Numbered from the stretch's first letter, positions 7,934-16,007 are shown. The stretch: 64,000 nucleotides of DNA from CAIVVT01 sp963823095 (GCA_963823095.1 CAWGKI010000030.1:150797-214796); one strand, 5' to 3'. Numbers and translations are program-made. The notes: generated by a model from the sequence alone, not told the origin.

Positions 7934-8964
7934 TTGCCGCACTGGATGCCACCTACGGCGTTGGCTCGTCGCTGAGCGGCGTTGGCGTGTACTCTCGCGA
8001 GATTCTCAACGCGCTAGCCGCGCTTTGTCCGAACGACAAGTTCCTGCATTGTTACCGTCCTCATCGCCTCTGGCGCGGGATTCGAGAGCGGCGCCCGCGC
8101 AATGCCAGCCTCGCGCCTCTGTTCGATTCCTGGGCTCCGTTTCGATGCGACCTGTTTCACGGTCTGAATCAACGGCTGCCCGCGCACCGCTTCCGTCGTA
8201 CCGTCTGCACCTTTCACGATTTGTTTGTGATGACGTCCGAATACTCGACGCCTGAGTTTCGGGTTCGCTTCACCGCTCAAGCTCGGGAAGCGGCGCGGCG
8301 AGCCGACCTGATCGTCTGTGTCTCGGAGTTCACGGCTTTGCAGGTAACGGCGCTCCTGCACGTCGAACGAACCCGGCTCCGCGTGGTCCACCATGGCACG
8401 CGCTTTGTCGAAATGCCGGCGGGCGTCGAGCGGAAGCCGTGGATTCTGCACGTCGGTGCGGTGCAGACGCGTAAGAATTTGCTGAGGCTGATCGAGGCGT
8501 TTGAGATTGCCGCGCCCGCGCCATGGCGGTTGGTGCTCGCGGGCGGAGATGGTTTCGGCGCCGCGCGGGTGCGCGAGCGCGCGGCGTCCAGCCCAGCGCG
8601 CGATCGAATCGAGTTTGAGGGTTGGGTGGACGACAACCGGCTCGCTAAGTTGTACGCGCGTTCGTCCATGCTGGCCTTCCCTTCTCTCAATGAGGGCTTT
8701 GGGATCCCAGTTCTGGAAGCGATGGCCTGGGGACTTCCCGTCGTCGCCTCCAACCGTTCGTCGCTGCCGGAGGTTTGCGGAGACGCCGCGTTGATGGTGG
8801 ACCCGGACGACGCGGAGGCGCTGGGCGCGGCTATCCGGTCTCTGATTGACGATCCGGCGCTGGCCTCGACTCTGGCCGCAAAAGGGCGCGCGCGGGCTCG
8901 GGAGAGGCCGTGGAGCGCGGCGGCCGGGGAGACGCTGCGCGTCTATGCGGAGCTGTTGCCGTAA
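7930..8964 (+). CDS. GT4-family glycosyltransferase
   Basis: The 344-residue protein is a GT-B fold glycosyltransferase of family 4. The N-terminal half contains the glycine-rich entry (LSGVGVYSREILNAL) and the FHDLF acceptor-side segment. The C-terminal half has VGAVQTRKNLLRLIEAF, and the donor-binding signature PSLNEGFGIPVLEAMAWGLPVVASNRSSLPEV, with the EGFGIP E-x7-E element. The start is TTG 7930 in an overlapping TTGA with the sigma-54 activator, so translation is probably coupled. It likely transfers a sugar to a surface polysaccharide or glycolipid; donor and acceptor cannot be told from sequence. No membrane segment is seen. Confidence 0.88.
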   Translation: MIAALDATYGVGSSLSGVGVYSREILNALAALCPNDKFLHCYRPHRLWRGIRERRPRNASLAPLFDSWAPFRCDLFHGLNQRLPAHRFRRTVCTFHDLFVMTSEYSTPEFRVRFTAQAREAARRADLIVCVSEFTALQVTALLHVERTRLRVVHHGTRFVEMPAGVERKPWILHVGAVQTRKNLLRLIEAFEIAAPAPWRLVLAGGDGFGAARVRERAASSPARDRIEFEGWVDDNRLAKLYARSSMLAFPSLNEGFGIPVLEAMAWGLPVVASNRSSLPEVCGDAALMVDPDDAEALGAAIRSLIDDPALASTLAAKGRARARERPWSAAAGETLRVYAELLP

Positions 8965-8983
8965 GGCGATGGGAAGACGTCAC

Positions 8984-9013
8984 TTGACATTGTTCCCACC
9001 GCTCGTCTAGCGT
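8984..9013 (+). promoter_or_regulatory. Possible sigma-70 promoter ahead of the RsbW-like gene
   Basis: TTGACA at 8984-8989 is a perfect -35 box. With an 18-bp spacer the -10 region would be TAGCGT at 9008-9013, a weak match. It lies 42 bp before the ATG at 9055, after the end of the glycosyltransferase gene. The exact -35 and the position support it; the poor -10 keeps confidence low. Confidence 0.4.
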
Positions 9014-9054
9014 AGTGATTTCGCCGGACGGCCCTGCCGGCGGGGACCGGAGCG

Positions 9055-9501
9055 ATGAGCGCACAGGAACGTCGTCCACAGATCGTCCTCGACCAGAGAC
9101 TCGAATCGTCTCTGGAAAGCGTCGATCAGTCCGAAGAAAAAGTCGTCGCGCTGGCGCAAGAGGCCGGGTTCCCCGATGAGGATACCTATCGCTTGGGCTA
9201 TGCCGTTCGCGAGGCGCTGGTGAATGCCGTCGTACACGGCAATCGCTATAGCGCCAATAAGACCGTGCACTTTCGGGTCGCTTACTCGGAGCGCGGTATC
9301 GAGATCCTGGTCCAGGATCAAGGCGAGGGATTTCGGGCCGGAGAGCAGGCGGATCCATTAGCCGAAGAGAACCTGATGAACCAGTCCGGGCGGGGGTTGG
9401 CTCTCATCAAGGCTTTCACCGACGAGCTGATTGTCGAATCGGCGCAGCCGTCCGGCACTCGCGTTATACTACGGAAGTTTCTGCCGCCCAAGGTTGTTTG
9501 A
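9055..9501 (+). CDS. RsbW-like anti-sigma factor / serine kinase (HATPase)
   Basis: The 148-residue protein is a GHKL-type ATPase of the RsbW/SpoIIAB kind. It shows the N box (YAVREALVNAVVHGN), the G1 box (VQDQGEGF) and the G2 region (SGRGLALIKAFTDEL). Proteins of this type bind either a sigma factor or an anti-anti-sigma protein, and phosphorylate the latter on Ser to inactivate it. The next gene encodes the expected STAS-domain partner, separated by 73 bp, so the two form a partner-switch module, although the gene order is the reverse of the usual rsbV-rsbW. No sigma factor gene is nearby, so the output target is unknown and may lie elsewhere or be another regulatory protein. Confidence 0.85.
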   Translation: MSAQERRPQIVLDQRLESSLESVDQSEEKVVALAQEAGFPDEDTYRLGYAVREALVNAVVHGNRYSANKTVHFRVAYSERGIEILVQDQGEGFRAGEQADPLAEENLMNQSGRGLALIKAFTDELIVESAQPSGTRVILRKFLPPKVV

Positions 9502-9574
9502 CGGCCAGTGCGTTTCGCTGGCTGCGGCGAGGTTCGAGCGAAGTTCCCTCAGTGTGGAAGGAGGCTATTCATCC

Positions 9575-9916
9575 GTGAGCGCTAAACTGATTACCCGCCA
9601 GGTCGGGGATGTGACCGTGATCGACGCCGTGGGCCGCATAACCCTCGGTGAAGGCTCTTCGGTCTTCCGCGAGACGATTAAAGATCTCGTCAGCAAGGGC
9701 AACAAGAAATTGTTGCTGAACCTGGCCGAGGTTAGCTATATCGATTCATCAGGCATCGGCGAGCTTGTCAGCGGTTTCACCAGCGTTAGCAACGCTGGCG
9801 GCAGCTTGAAGCTCTTGAAACTGACGAAGCGCATTCAAGACCTGTTGCAGATCACGAAGCTGTACACCGTATTTGAGGTGTTCGACGACGAGGCCAAGGC
9901 TCTCGGCAGCTTCTAG
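9575..9916 (+). CDS. STAS-domain anti-anti-sigma factor (RsbV/SpoIIAA-like)
   Basis: This 113-residue single-domain STAS protein has the phosphorylation loop YIDSSGIGELVSG, with the Ser pair at 58-59, exactly where SpoIIAA carries its regulatory Ser58. The start is GTG 9575, preceded by AAGGAGG at about 9558-9563. Earlier in-frame ATGs would overlap the RsbW-like gene and add unrelated residues, so they were rejected. When unphosphorylated it should bind the upstream RsbW-like kinase and release its target; phosphorylation reverses this. Its distance and orientation indicate co-transcription with the kinase gene. Confidence 0.88.
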   Translation: MSAKLITRQVGDVTVIDAVGRITLGEGSSVFRETIKDLVSKGNKKLLLNLAEVSYIDSSGIGELVSGFTSVSNAGGSLKLLKLTKRIQDLLQITKLYTVFEVFDDEAKALGSF

Positions 9917-9953
9917 TCCGCTGGAAGACTTCTCTGGCGACTGATATCCAGGT

Positions 9954-9991
9954 CCGGCGGCTCTCCAGGCTGCCGGGCCGGGTCCTCTTTT
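9954..9991 (+). terminator. Possible terminator after the STAS gene
   Basis: CCGGCGGC (9954-9961) can pair with GCTGCCGG (9969-9976), allowing one G-T pair, around a 7-nt loop. TCCTCTTTT follows a few bases later. The stem is good, but the U-tract is broken and displaced, so it is a weak intrinsic terminator at best. It lies between the STAS gene and the TPR-protein gene. Confidence 0.4.
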
Positions 9992-10050
9992 GCCTGCCTG
10001 CATAAACGCCCTGTGATAAACTGACATTTTGCCCGCTGGAGTTTTCTTCC

Positions 10051-10758
10051 GTGGATCGCATTACCCGCCATGATCTAAAAACCGACCAGTTTGCCGAGCA
10101 GGTTGGTCACATCGTTGAAGAGGTTGGCGCCCACCGGTCTCAGGTGGTCCGCTACGGCGCAATTGCCGTCGCGGCCATCGTGCTGGTTGGCGGCGCTTAC
10201 TGGTTCGTCCACAGCAGGAATCAGGCGCGTGAACTCCAATTCACTAAGGTGATGCGCATTTGGTCGGCGCCGTTCGGCGCTCCCGGCGGTGGAGAGTATT
10301 CGTTCTCCGACCGGGCTGCCAAAGAAAAGGCATTCTCTAAGGCGGCTAACGATCTCATCGCGAACTACTCCGGTTCCGACCAGGCCGGCGCAGCCGAATA
10401 CCTTCTGGCCGTTCGCGCCTCCGATGACGGCAAGTTCGACGTGGCGGAACGCTACTTCAAGCAGGCGGTATCCGATGGCGGTTCCGAATACGGGACACTC
10501 GCCAAGCTCGCCCTCGCGGAAGTATACGCCTCGCAGGGTAAGACCGCCGATGCCGAGAAACTGCTGAAAGAGCTGATTGAGAAGCCCTCGGTGCTGGTGT
10601 CGAAAGACCAGGCAACTCTCGCTCTCGCCAAGATGTATCTGAAGGGCCGTCCGCTGGAAGCGCGCAAGCTGCTCGAACCTTTGCGGACTCAGACCACGGC
10701 CGTCGGCCGCGTCGCCGTGACTCTCCTCGCAGAGACCTACCCCACCGCGAACAGGTAA
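10051..10758 (+). CDS. Membrane-anchored TPR protein (YfgM-like)
   Basis: The 235-residue protein has a short charged N-terminus, one membrane segment at about residues 36-52 (YGAIAVAAIVLVGGAYWFV), and a C-terminal region of helical tetratricopeptide-like repeats (AEYLLAVRASDDGKFDVAERYF, LALAEVYASQGKTADAEKLL). This matches the YfgM/TPR-21 architecture: a periplasmic TPR domain held by an N-terminal anchor. In E. coli YfgM is associated with the Sec translocon and periplasmic chaperones; that role here is inference. The start is GTG 10051. The dgt frame begins at or near its stop codon, so the two may share a transcript. Confidence 0.78.
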   Translation: MDRITRHDLKTDQFAEQVGHIVEEVGAHRSQVVRYGAIAVAAIVLVGGAYWFVHSRNQARELQFTKVMRIWSAPFGAPGGGEYSFSDRAAKEKAFSKAANDLIANYSGSDQAGAAEYLLAVRASDDGKFDVAERYFKQAVSDGGSEYGTLAKLALAEVYASQGKTADAEKLLKELIEKPSVLVSKDQATLALAKMYLKGRPLEARKLLEPLRTQTTAVGRVAVTLLAETYPTANR

Positions 10759-10790
10759 TCTTTACGGGACTTCGGTTTCCGGTTCAGGAG

Positions 10791-11870
10791 CTGCGAGGCC
10801 GGCGGTATCCGGAACCACCCCATCCGTACCGGACTGAGTTCCAACGCGATCGCGACCGCATCGTACATGCCCGCGCTTTCCGCAGGCTGGAAGGCAAGAC
10901 TCAGGTTTTCGGCGGGCGCCTCTCCGATCATTTTCGTAACCGGCTCACCCACACCATAGAAGTGGCGCAGATCGCCCGCACGGTCGCGGCATCGTTGACT
11001 CTGGACGAGGATTTCACCGAGGCGCTCGCTCTTGCTCACGATATCGGCCACCCGCCGTTTGCCCATTCCGGCGAAGAAGAACTCGACCGCCGCATGCGGC
11101 AGTTCGGCGACCGCTTCGATCACAACCTCCACGCTTTGCACATTGTCGAAAGATTCGAGCAGCGCTACGCGCGCTTCCCTGGCCTGAACCTGACTTTCGA
11201 GGTGCGCGAAGGCATGGTGAAGCACTCTCACGATATTCAGCCGGGGGAGATGCCGGAGTTCGACGAGTATCTTCCCGGACTGCGCCCACCGCTCGAAGCG
11301 CAATTGATCGATCTCGCCGATGAGATTGCCTATAACAGCGCCGATCTGGACGATGCCTACTCCGCCGGGTTCTTCTCTCTCGACGAGATCGCGGTCGCCG
11401 TACCGCACTATGGGGAACTGCTCGAAGAGATTCGGCGGCGTTTCCCGGACGCCCAGGAGGGGCTGCAATTCCAGGAGGTCCTGCGCCGCCTCATCAACCT
11501 CCTGGTGTCCGGCTTCATCGAAGGGACGCGGGACGCGCTGGCGCGCAGCGGCGCGGCGAATCTCCAGGATGTGCGCGAACACGCCACCCGCCTTGCCAGT
11601 CTGACGGGGCCTGCACTGGAAGCGGACCTGGGCTTGAAGCGGTTCCTCATGCGGCGCGTCTACACGTCGCCGCCACTGGTTCGCGAACGCGCACGCGCCA
11701 CCAGGACCATCGGTCGCCTGTTCGAGTTCTTCCTCGCCCATCCGGGAGACCTTCCGGAACCTTACCGGATGAGAATGGCGGACCTGCCCCCGCACCGCGT
11801 GGTCTGCGACTACATCGCAGGCATGACCGATGACTTCTGCCGCAAGACGGCGCGGCGGCTGGCAGGATAG
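10791..11870 (+). CDS. dgt: Deoxyguanosinetriphosphate triphosphohydrolase-like HD protein; start unresolved
   Basis: The protein has the Dgt/HD-domain signature: GRRYPEPPHPYRTEFQRDRD, FRRLEGKTQVF, RLTHTIEVAQIAR, and LAHDIGHPPFAHSGE with the metal-binding HD pair. Dgt enzymes hydrolyse dNTPs to a nucleoside and triphosphate. The conserved N-terminus is clearly encoded from about 10791, yet the frame has no ATG, GTG or TTG from the stop at 10578 down to GTG 10962, and starting at 10962 would remove conserved active-site residues. Either a CTG start (10791), another rare start, or a lost or gained base near 10760-10790 must be assumed. The listed start marks where family-like sequence begins. 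The gene ends 1 bp before the convergent small gene at 11872-12030. Confidence 0.85.
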   Translation: MRGRRYPEPPHPYRTEFQRDRDRIVHARAFRRLEGKTQVFGGRLSDHFRNRLTHTIEVAQIARTVAASLTLDEDFTEALALAHDIGHPPFAHSGEEELDRRMRQFGDRFDHNLHALHIVERFEQRYARFPGLNLTFEVREGMVKHSHDIQPGEMPEFDEYLPGLRPPLEAQLIDLADEIAYNSADLDDAYSAGFFSLDEIAVAVPHYGELLEEIRRRFPDAQEGLQFQEVLRRLINLLVSGFIEGTRDALARSGAANLQDVREHATRLASLTGPALEADLGLKRFLMRRVYTSPPLVRERARATRTIGRLFEFFLAHPGDLPEPYRMRMADLPPHRVVCDYIAGMTDDFCRKTARRLAG

Positions 11871-11871
11871 T

Positions 11872-12030
11872 TCAATTCTCGTCGTTGTGGTCCACGTGGC
11901 TCGAGAGTTCCGCTTTTCTTACGGCATAAGCCTTGCGTAACATCCGGCACAGTTCGTCGGCCAGCTTCTGGGGGTTCTCGTCGTCGGGCAGGTCCACTTC
12001 CACCTTGAGGTAGAGATCGATACACTTCAT
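11872..12030 (-). CDS. Small hypothetical protein, 52 aa
   Basis: A 53-codon frame on the minus strand encodes MKCIDLYLKVEVDLPDDENP followed by a helix (QKLADELCRMLRKAYAVRKAEL) and an acidic/His tail (SSHVDHNDEN). It predicts a beta strand plus one or two helices. Codon choice is strongly G/C at third positions, as in the neighbours, and the stop abuts dgt with one base between. It is divergent from the Cys-rich gene at 12068 (37 bp between starts), a gap large enough for promoters both ways. No clear Shine-Dalgarno is visible. Function unknown. Confidence 0.6.
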   Translation of the reverse strand: MKCIDLYLKVEVDLPDDENPQKLADELCRMLRKAYAVRKAELSSHVDHNDEN

Positions 12031-12067
12031 CACTCGGATGGTACGATAGCAGCGTCGAAGAAGGTAA

Positions 12068-12718
12068 ATGAGCGATAAGAAATTGTGTCATCTCTGCGAG
12101 CGCCGCGCGCCGCGACGTTTTTGCCCGGCGCTCCAGCGCGACATCTGCGCCATCTGTTGCGGCACGGAGCGCGAGCAATCCATCGGGTGTCCGCTGGACT
12201 GCGAATACTTGCGCGACGCGCGCTATCACGAGAAGCTGCCCGAGTTCGATCCGAAGTCTCTGCCCAATCCGGAATTTGAGCTCACCGAGAGCTTTATGAA
12301 CGCACACCAGGATCTCGCCCTCGTGGCCGGGCGCATGCTCTTTGTGGCAGCCATGGAGACTGAGGGCGCGGTGGACGCCGACGTGCGGGACGCGATCGCA
12401 GCTCTGGTGACATCGTTCAAGACTGCCAGCTCGGGTCTCATCTACGAGGCCCGCCCCGCCAACACCATCGCCGCCGCCGTCGCGGATCGCTTCCGCGAAG
12501 AGTTGGAACAGTTCCGTCAAGTCGTGGCCGAGAAAGCTCCTACCCACCCCGTGCTGGACAAAGACCTGCTGGGCGTAATGGTCTTCTGGCAGCGGACGGA
12601 GTATCAGCGCAGCAACGGCCGCAGGAAGGGCCGGGCCTTCATGGAGTCGCTTTACGGGATTCTGCCTCCTCCGCCGGAGGAGACGGCGGGGGATTCCGCT
12701 GGCATCGTAACAGCCTGA
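12068..12718 (+). CDS. Cys-rich zinc-finger-like hypothetical protein, 216 aa
   Basis: The first 45 residues contain eight cysteines (7, 10, 19, 27, 30, 31, 41, 45) in CxxC-type spacing, consistent with one or two structural zinc sites. The remaining 170 residues are helical and acidic (FMNAHQDLALVAGRMLFVAA, ADRFREELEQFRQVVAEK) with no known domain. The ATG at 12068 has AAGGT just upstream. The 3' neighbour, a flavin reductase, starts 20 bp after the stop and has its own strong ribosome site, so the two are probably one transcript. A role in redox or metal biology is possible from context but unproven. Confidence 0.75.
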   Translation: MSDKKLCHLCERRAPRRFCPALQRDICAICCGTEREQSIGCPLDCEYLRDARYHEKLPEFDPKSLPNPEFELTESFMNAHQDLALVAGRMLFVAAMETEGAVDADVRDAIAALVTSFKTASSGLIYEARPANTIAAAVADRFREELEQFRQVVAEKAPTHPVLDKDLLGVMVFWQRTEYQRSNGRRKGRAFMESLYGILPPPPEETAGDSAGIVTA

Positions 12719-12737
12719 TAATGCTCCGGAGGGAGTC

Positions 12738-13427
12738 ATGCGAGCCAGGCTCGTCGAATCGCACGAAATTGGGCCGGAGGTCCGGCACTTCCTGTTCGAC
12801 GTTCCGGAGACGGATCGCCTGGAATTCACTCCCGGCCAATTCGTATCGTTCACCGAAACGGTTCTCGGCCGGCAGGTCACTCGCGCCTACTCCATTTGTT
12901 CTTTGCCCGATGGCAATCGTTTTGAGTTGTGCCTCAACCGCGTGAGGGACGGGCTCCTCTCTCCCCGGCTGTTCCAGATTACGCCGGGCTCCAAGGTGGA
13001 GATGACCGGACCGCTCGGCTTCTTCGTGCCGCGGCAGCCGTTCGGCGATTCCCTGCTGATCGCCACCGGCACGGGCATTGCCCCATTCCGCGCCTACCTG
13101 CGGTGGGCGCCTGTGGTGGAGAGCGGGCGTCTCATCACGCTGCTCTTCGGCGCGCGGTATCCACTGGGTCTCCTCTACCGCGGCGAGTTTGAAGACCTCG
13201 CGAGCGCGCATCCGGAATTCCGCTTCATGCCTACTATCACGCGTCCCGACGCGGCATACCGCGGTCGCATCGGCTGGGTGCAGCAGCATCTCGACGATGC
13301 GCTGGAAGGCCGGCTGGACGTGGATATCTACATCTGCGGACTGCGGGAGATGGTGGATAGCGTGCGCGCGATTCTAAAGGACAGAGGCTTTGCGCGAGCG
13401 CAGATTCACTACGAGCGATACGACTGA
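12738..13427 (+). CDS. Ferredoxin-NADP reductase-family flavoprotein
   Basis: The 229-residue protein has the two-domain FNR layout. An N-terminal FAD-binding barrel carries RAYSICS (the RxYS FAD motif) and an NAD(P)-binding domain carries LLIATGTGIAPFRAYL and the C-terminal DIYICGLREMV. It lacks a [2Fe-2S] domain, so electrons pass to a separate partner. The ATG at 12738 follows GGAGGGAG at ideal spacing. The likely reaction is NAD(P)H oxidation with transfer to a ferredoxin, flavodoxin or similar acceptor. The upstream gene encodes a Cys-rich protein that could conceivably be a partner, but this is speculation. It is convergent with the PfkB gene. Confidence 0.85.
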   Translation: MRARLVESHEIGPEVRHFLFDVPETDRLEFTPGQFVSFTETVLGRQVTRAYSICSLPDGNRFELCLNRVRDGLLSPRLFQITPGSKVEMTGPLGFFVPRQPFGDSLLIATGTGIAPFRAYLRWAPVVESGRLITLLFGARYPLGLLYRGEFEDLASAHPEFRFMPTITRPDAAYRGRIGWVQQHLDDALEGRLDVDIYICGLREMVDSVRAILKDRGFARAQIHYERYD

Positions 13428-13498
13428 CCCTCCGTCGAGGATGCCATCCGGCGTGGCGAGGCAGGCTGTCAGGCAGCAGGACTTTAGCCCTGCAACGC

Positions 13499-14431
13499 TT
13501 ACTGAATCGACCGCGTCTCGACGCGCGCAAAGACCTCGCGTGTTTGCTCGAGCGACGCGAAGCTGACTCCGGGCAACCGCGCCGAAGCCGTGCCCGCGGC
13601 CACACCCCATCGCACCGACTCGGCGAAATCGTTCCCCTGCGTCGTGGCCCACACGAAGGCCGCCGCCAGCGCGTCGCCCGCGCCGATCGGGCACAGCGCA
13701 TCCACGCGCGGCGCAACTACTTCCACAGTCTTTCCGCTGCTGTCGGCCGCGAGTGCGCCACGCGCACCCAGGGAAAGGATGATGCTCTGCGCACCCATCG
13801 CGCGAATGCGCTCGGCCGCTTCGAAGAAGTGGCTGCGCGTGATCAGCGCCCGGCTCAGCAAGCGTTCCGCTTCCTGCTGGTTGGGTGTCACCACCGTCGG
13901 CTTTTCCTCGAGCGCGGCTTCCAGGGCCTCGCCGTCGGCGTCCAGAAGCACCGGCACCTTCTGTTTGTGCGAGAACCGGATCAGGCGAGCATAGAAATCG
14001 GCCGGGACGCCCGGCGGCAGGCTCCCGCAAAGCATCAGCCAGTCCGCGCCCCTCAGACTCCCGCGTACAACCTTTTCCAGCCGCCCGATCTCGTTCGGGC
14101 TGAGCGTCGGTCCCTTTTCGTTCAATTTCACGGCGAGACCTTGCCGGTCGGCCACCGTCATGTTGGATCGGATCTCCTGGCGGATCCTAACTAATGAAAA
14201 CTGGAAGTCACACTTCGTCAGGTACTCTTCGAGCAATCGTCCCGACTTGCCTCCGCACGTGGCGATGGCCAGCGTCTCCGCGCCGAAGGACTTCAAGACG
14301 CACGAAGCGTTGATGCCCCGGCCGCCCGCCGACTTGTTCGACGAAAGAATGTAAGCCCGATCCTCGAAGACCAGGCGGTCGACCGTGACGTTCCGGTCGA
14401 TGGCAGGATTCACAGTGAGGGTTACAACCAA
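13499..14431 (-). CDS. PfkB-family sugar kinase (1-phosphofructokinase/LacC type)
   Basis: The 310-residue protein is a ribokinase-fold kinase of the FruK/LacC subgroup. It opens with TLTVNPAIDRNVTVDRL, has the substrate loop SAGGRGINAS, and ends with the PfkB signature around PIGAGDALAAAFVWA, with the catalytic Asp in GAGD. It phosphorylates a sugar phosphate such as fructose 1-phosphate or tagatose 6-phosphate with ATP; the exact substrate is not decidable. The start is TTG 14431, which gives the family N-terminus; farther-upstream in-frame codons would overlap the divergent EamA gene. The two start codons are 32 bp apart and face away from each other. Confidence 0.85.
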   Translation of the reverse strand: MVVTLTVNPAIDRNVTVDRLVFEDRAYILSSNKSAGGRGINASCVLKSFGAETLAIATCGGKSGRLLEEYLTKCDFQFSLVRIRQEIRSNMTVADRQGLAVKLNEKGPTLSPNEIGRLEKVVRGSLRGADWLMLCGSLPPGVPADFYARLIRFSHKQKVPVLLDADGEALEAALEEKPTVVTPNQQEAERLLSRALITRSHFFEAAERIRAMGAQSIILSLGARGALAADSSGKTVEVVAPRVDALCPIGAGDALAAAFVWATTQGNDFAESVRWGVAAGTASARLPGVSFASLEQTREVFARVETRSIQ

Positions 14432-14463
14432 ACCGCCATTGTATCGGATGCTACGCTGGACGA

Positions 14464-15348
14464 TTGAAGCGTCATCCGCAATTTCTGCCCTATCTTGCCC
14501 TGCTCGCCGTCTGTTTCTTCTGGGGGACGACTTACTTAGGCATCCGCATGTCGCTGGAGACATGGCCCCCGATGATGCTCGTCTCCTTGCGCTACATTCT
14601 GTCCGGCAGTCTCATGCTCGCCGGCGCCCTCGTCCTCCGCGTTCCGCTGCCTAGGGGGCGCGAACTGTGGCAGACGGCGATGACGGGTTTGCTGGTGCTC
14701 GGCATCGGCAACGGCGCGCTCGTTTGGGCCGAAACCTGGGTGCCGAGTGGATTGGCCGCGCTCATCATTACGATGTCGCCGTTTTGGTTCCTCGGCCTCA
14801 ACGCCGTCATGCCCCCGCGCGAACATGTACGTCCCGCCACGTGGCTCGGCTTGCTTGTAGGGTTGGGTGGCGCAGCCCTGCTGGTTGGCCCCGGAGCTTT
14901 CCAAGGCGGTCTGCACAGCGGGCTGGTGAAGGGCGTCCTGGCCTTGCAGTTGGGCATGCTTGGCTGGACGTACGGCTCGTTGCTCCAGCGCCGCATGCCC
15001 ACGCGGGCTCACCCCATCGTGGGCGGAGCCGTTCAACAGTTAGCGGCGGGTCTCGCCTGCGCTCCCTGGGCGCTCATCGCTGGTGGAGAAATCCACTGGT
15101 CGACGCGCGGCGTGGGCGCGCTGATTTACCTGGTAATCTTCGGATCGATTGTCGGCTACAGTGCGTTTGTATTTGCAATGGATCGCCTGCCCGTGGCCGT
15201 CGTATCACTGTATAACTACGTGAATCCGGTAGTTGCCGTCCTGCTCGGCTACCTGGTGTATCGCGAACCCTTCGGCGTGCGCGAGGCAGTCGCCATGCTG
15301 GTCATTTTTCTGGGCGTGGCGGTAGTCAAGCGGATCGAAAATCACTGA
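14464..15348 (+). CDS. EamA/DMT-superfamily permease
   Basis: The 294-residue protein has ten predicted membrane helices in two EamA repeats, typical of the drug/metabolite transporter superfamily. The first repeat begins LPYLALLAVCFFWGTTYLGI and the second contains LIYLVIFGSIVGYSAFVFAM followed by VSLYNYVNPVVAVLLGYLVY, a well-conserved helix of the family. Members usually export amino acids or other metabolites; the substrate is unknown here. The start is TTG 14464. The stop overlaps by 7 bp with the convergent zinc-ribbon gene. It is divergent from the PfkB kinase. Confidence 0.88.
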   Translation: MKRHPQFLPYLALLAVCFFWGTTYLGIRMSLETWPPMMLVSLRYILSGSLMLAGALVLRVPLPRGRELWQTAMTGLLVLGIGNGALVWAETWVPSGLAALIITMSPFWFLGLNAVMPPREHVRPATWLGLLVGLGGAALLVGPGAFQGGLHSGLVKGVLALQLGMLGWTYGSLLQRRMPTRAHPIVGGAVQQLAAGLACAPWALIAGGEIHWSTRGVGALIYLVIFGSIVGYSAFVFAMDRLPVAVVSLYNYVNPVVAVLLGYLVYREPFGVREAVAMLVIFLGVAVVKRIENH

Positions 15349-16007
15349 TTGCCGCGGCGTCGTCGTGCGAAGGCGTGCAGCAGTCCACCCAGCGAGCTGA
15401 AAACCGTCAGTTGCACGAAGTTCAACCCGAGGCCGAGCGCCAGTTTGTCCGGATGCTTGGGGAGGTCGAGTAGCTGGGCCACATCCTCGGTGCGAGCGCC
15501 GTACTTGCCGGAGCTGTCGCGCAGCAACTGGACAAACTCGGGGTTGCCCGCGAGCATCATGAACAGCAGCGTTATGAACACCAGCATGATCAGGAATGTG
15601 AAAAGCCCGGCAATCCAGCCCAACGCCGCGCCGCTTCTGACGTTCACCGGAATTGCGCTGTTACGGCCATACAAATATGACGCGATCCAACCTCCGCCGA
15701 AGAGCACGAACGGGAACAGGATGCCCGAACCGATCGGCGAGAGCAACACGATGAAAACAAGGCTGAAGCAGGCGGCCAGCAAGCAGCTTTTCAGTGCGCT
15801 GCGGTTCCGGAAATCGACGTTTACTTCCGGCTCGACGACGGCTTGTGCGATGACGACGCGGTCCGGCTCAGGTACGGTCGGGGGCGGCGATTCTTCTTGT
15901 TCGGCGGGTTCTTCTTCGGCGATCAGAGGCCGCAGTGGGCGTCCGCAGCGATGGCAGAACAGCGCATCCGGCACCAATCTCGCCCCGCAAGTACAAATCT
16001 CTTCCAC
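15342..16007 (-). CDS. Zinc-ribbon membrane protein, 221 aa
   Basis: The protein begins with a small zinc ribbon using Cys 5, 7, 18 and 21 (ICTCG ... FCHRCG), a type often found fused to membrane proteins. An acidic Pro/Glu linker follows, then three or more hydrophobic segments: LLAACFSLVFIVLLSPIGSG, a Gly-rich helix, and LGWIAGLFTFLIMLVFITLL. The C-terminal end is a further hydrophobic stretch and a basic tail. It starts at GTG 16007 with GGGGAA upstream. It overlaps the end of the EamA gene. No function is assigned; the architecture suggests a membrane protein with a cytoplasmic metal-binding head. Confidence 0.75.
   Translation of the reverse strand: MEEICTCGARLVPDALFCHRCGRPLRPLIAEEEPAEQEESPPPTVPEPDRVVIAQAVVEPEVNVDFRNRSALKSCLLAACFSLVFIVLLSPIGSGILFPFVLFGGGWIASYLYGRNSAIPVNVRSGAALGWIAGLFTFLIMLVFITLLFMMLAGNPEFVQLLRDSSGKYGARTEDVAQLLDLPKHPDKLALGLGLNFVQLTVFSSLGGLLHAFARRRRGNQ

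Noticed and set aside
10737..11795. Long minus-strand open frame opposite dgt
   Set aside because: The plus strand clearly encodes a Dgt-like HD protein; the opposite frame is open only because of high G+C content and shows no family sequence.
13476..13493. GCAGG...CCTGC hairpin between the flavin reductase and PfkB genes
   Set aside because: The stem is only 5 bp with an 8-nt loop and no T-run, too weak for a terminator call; it is only noted as related to the hairpin at 33050.
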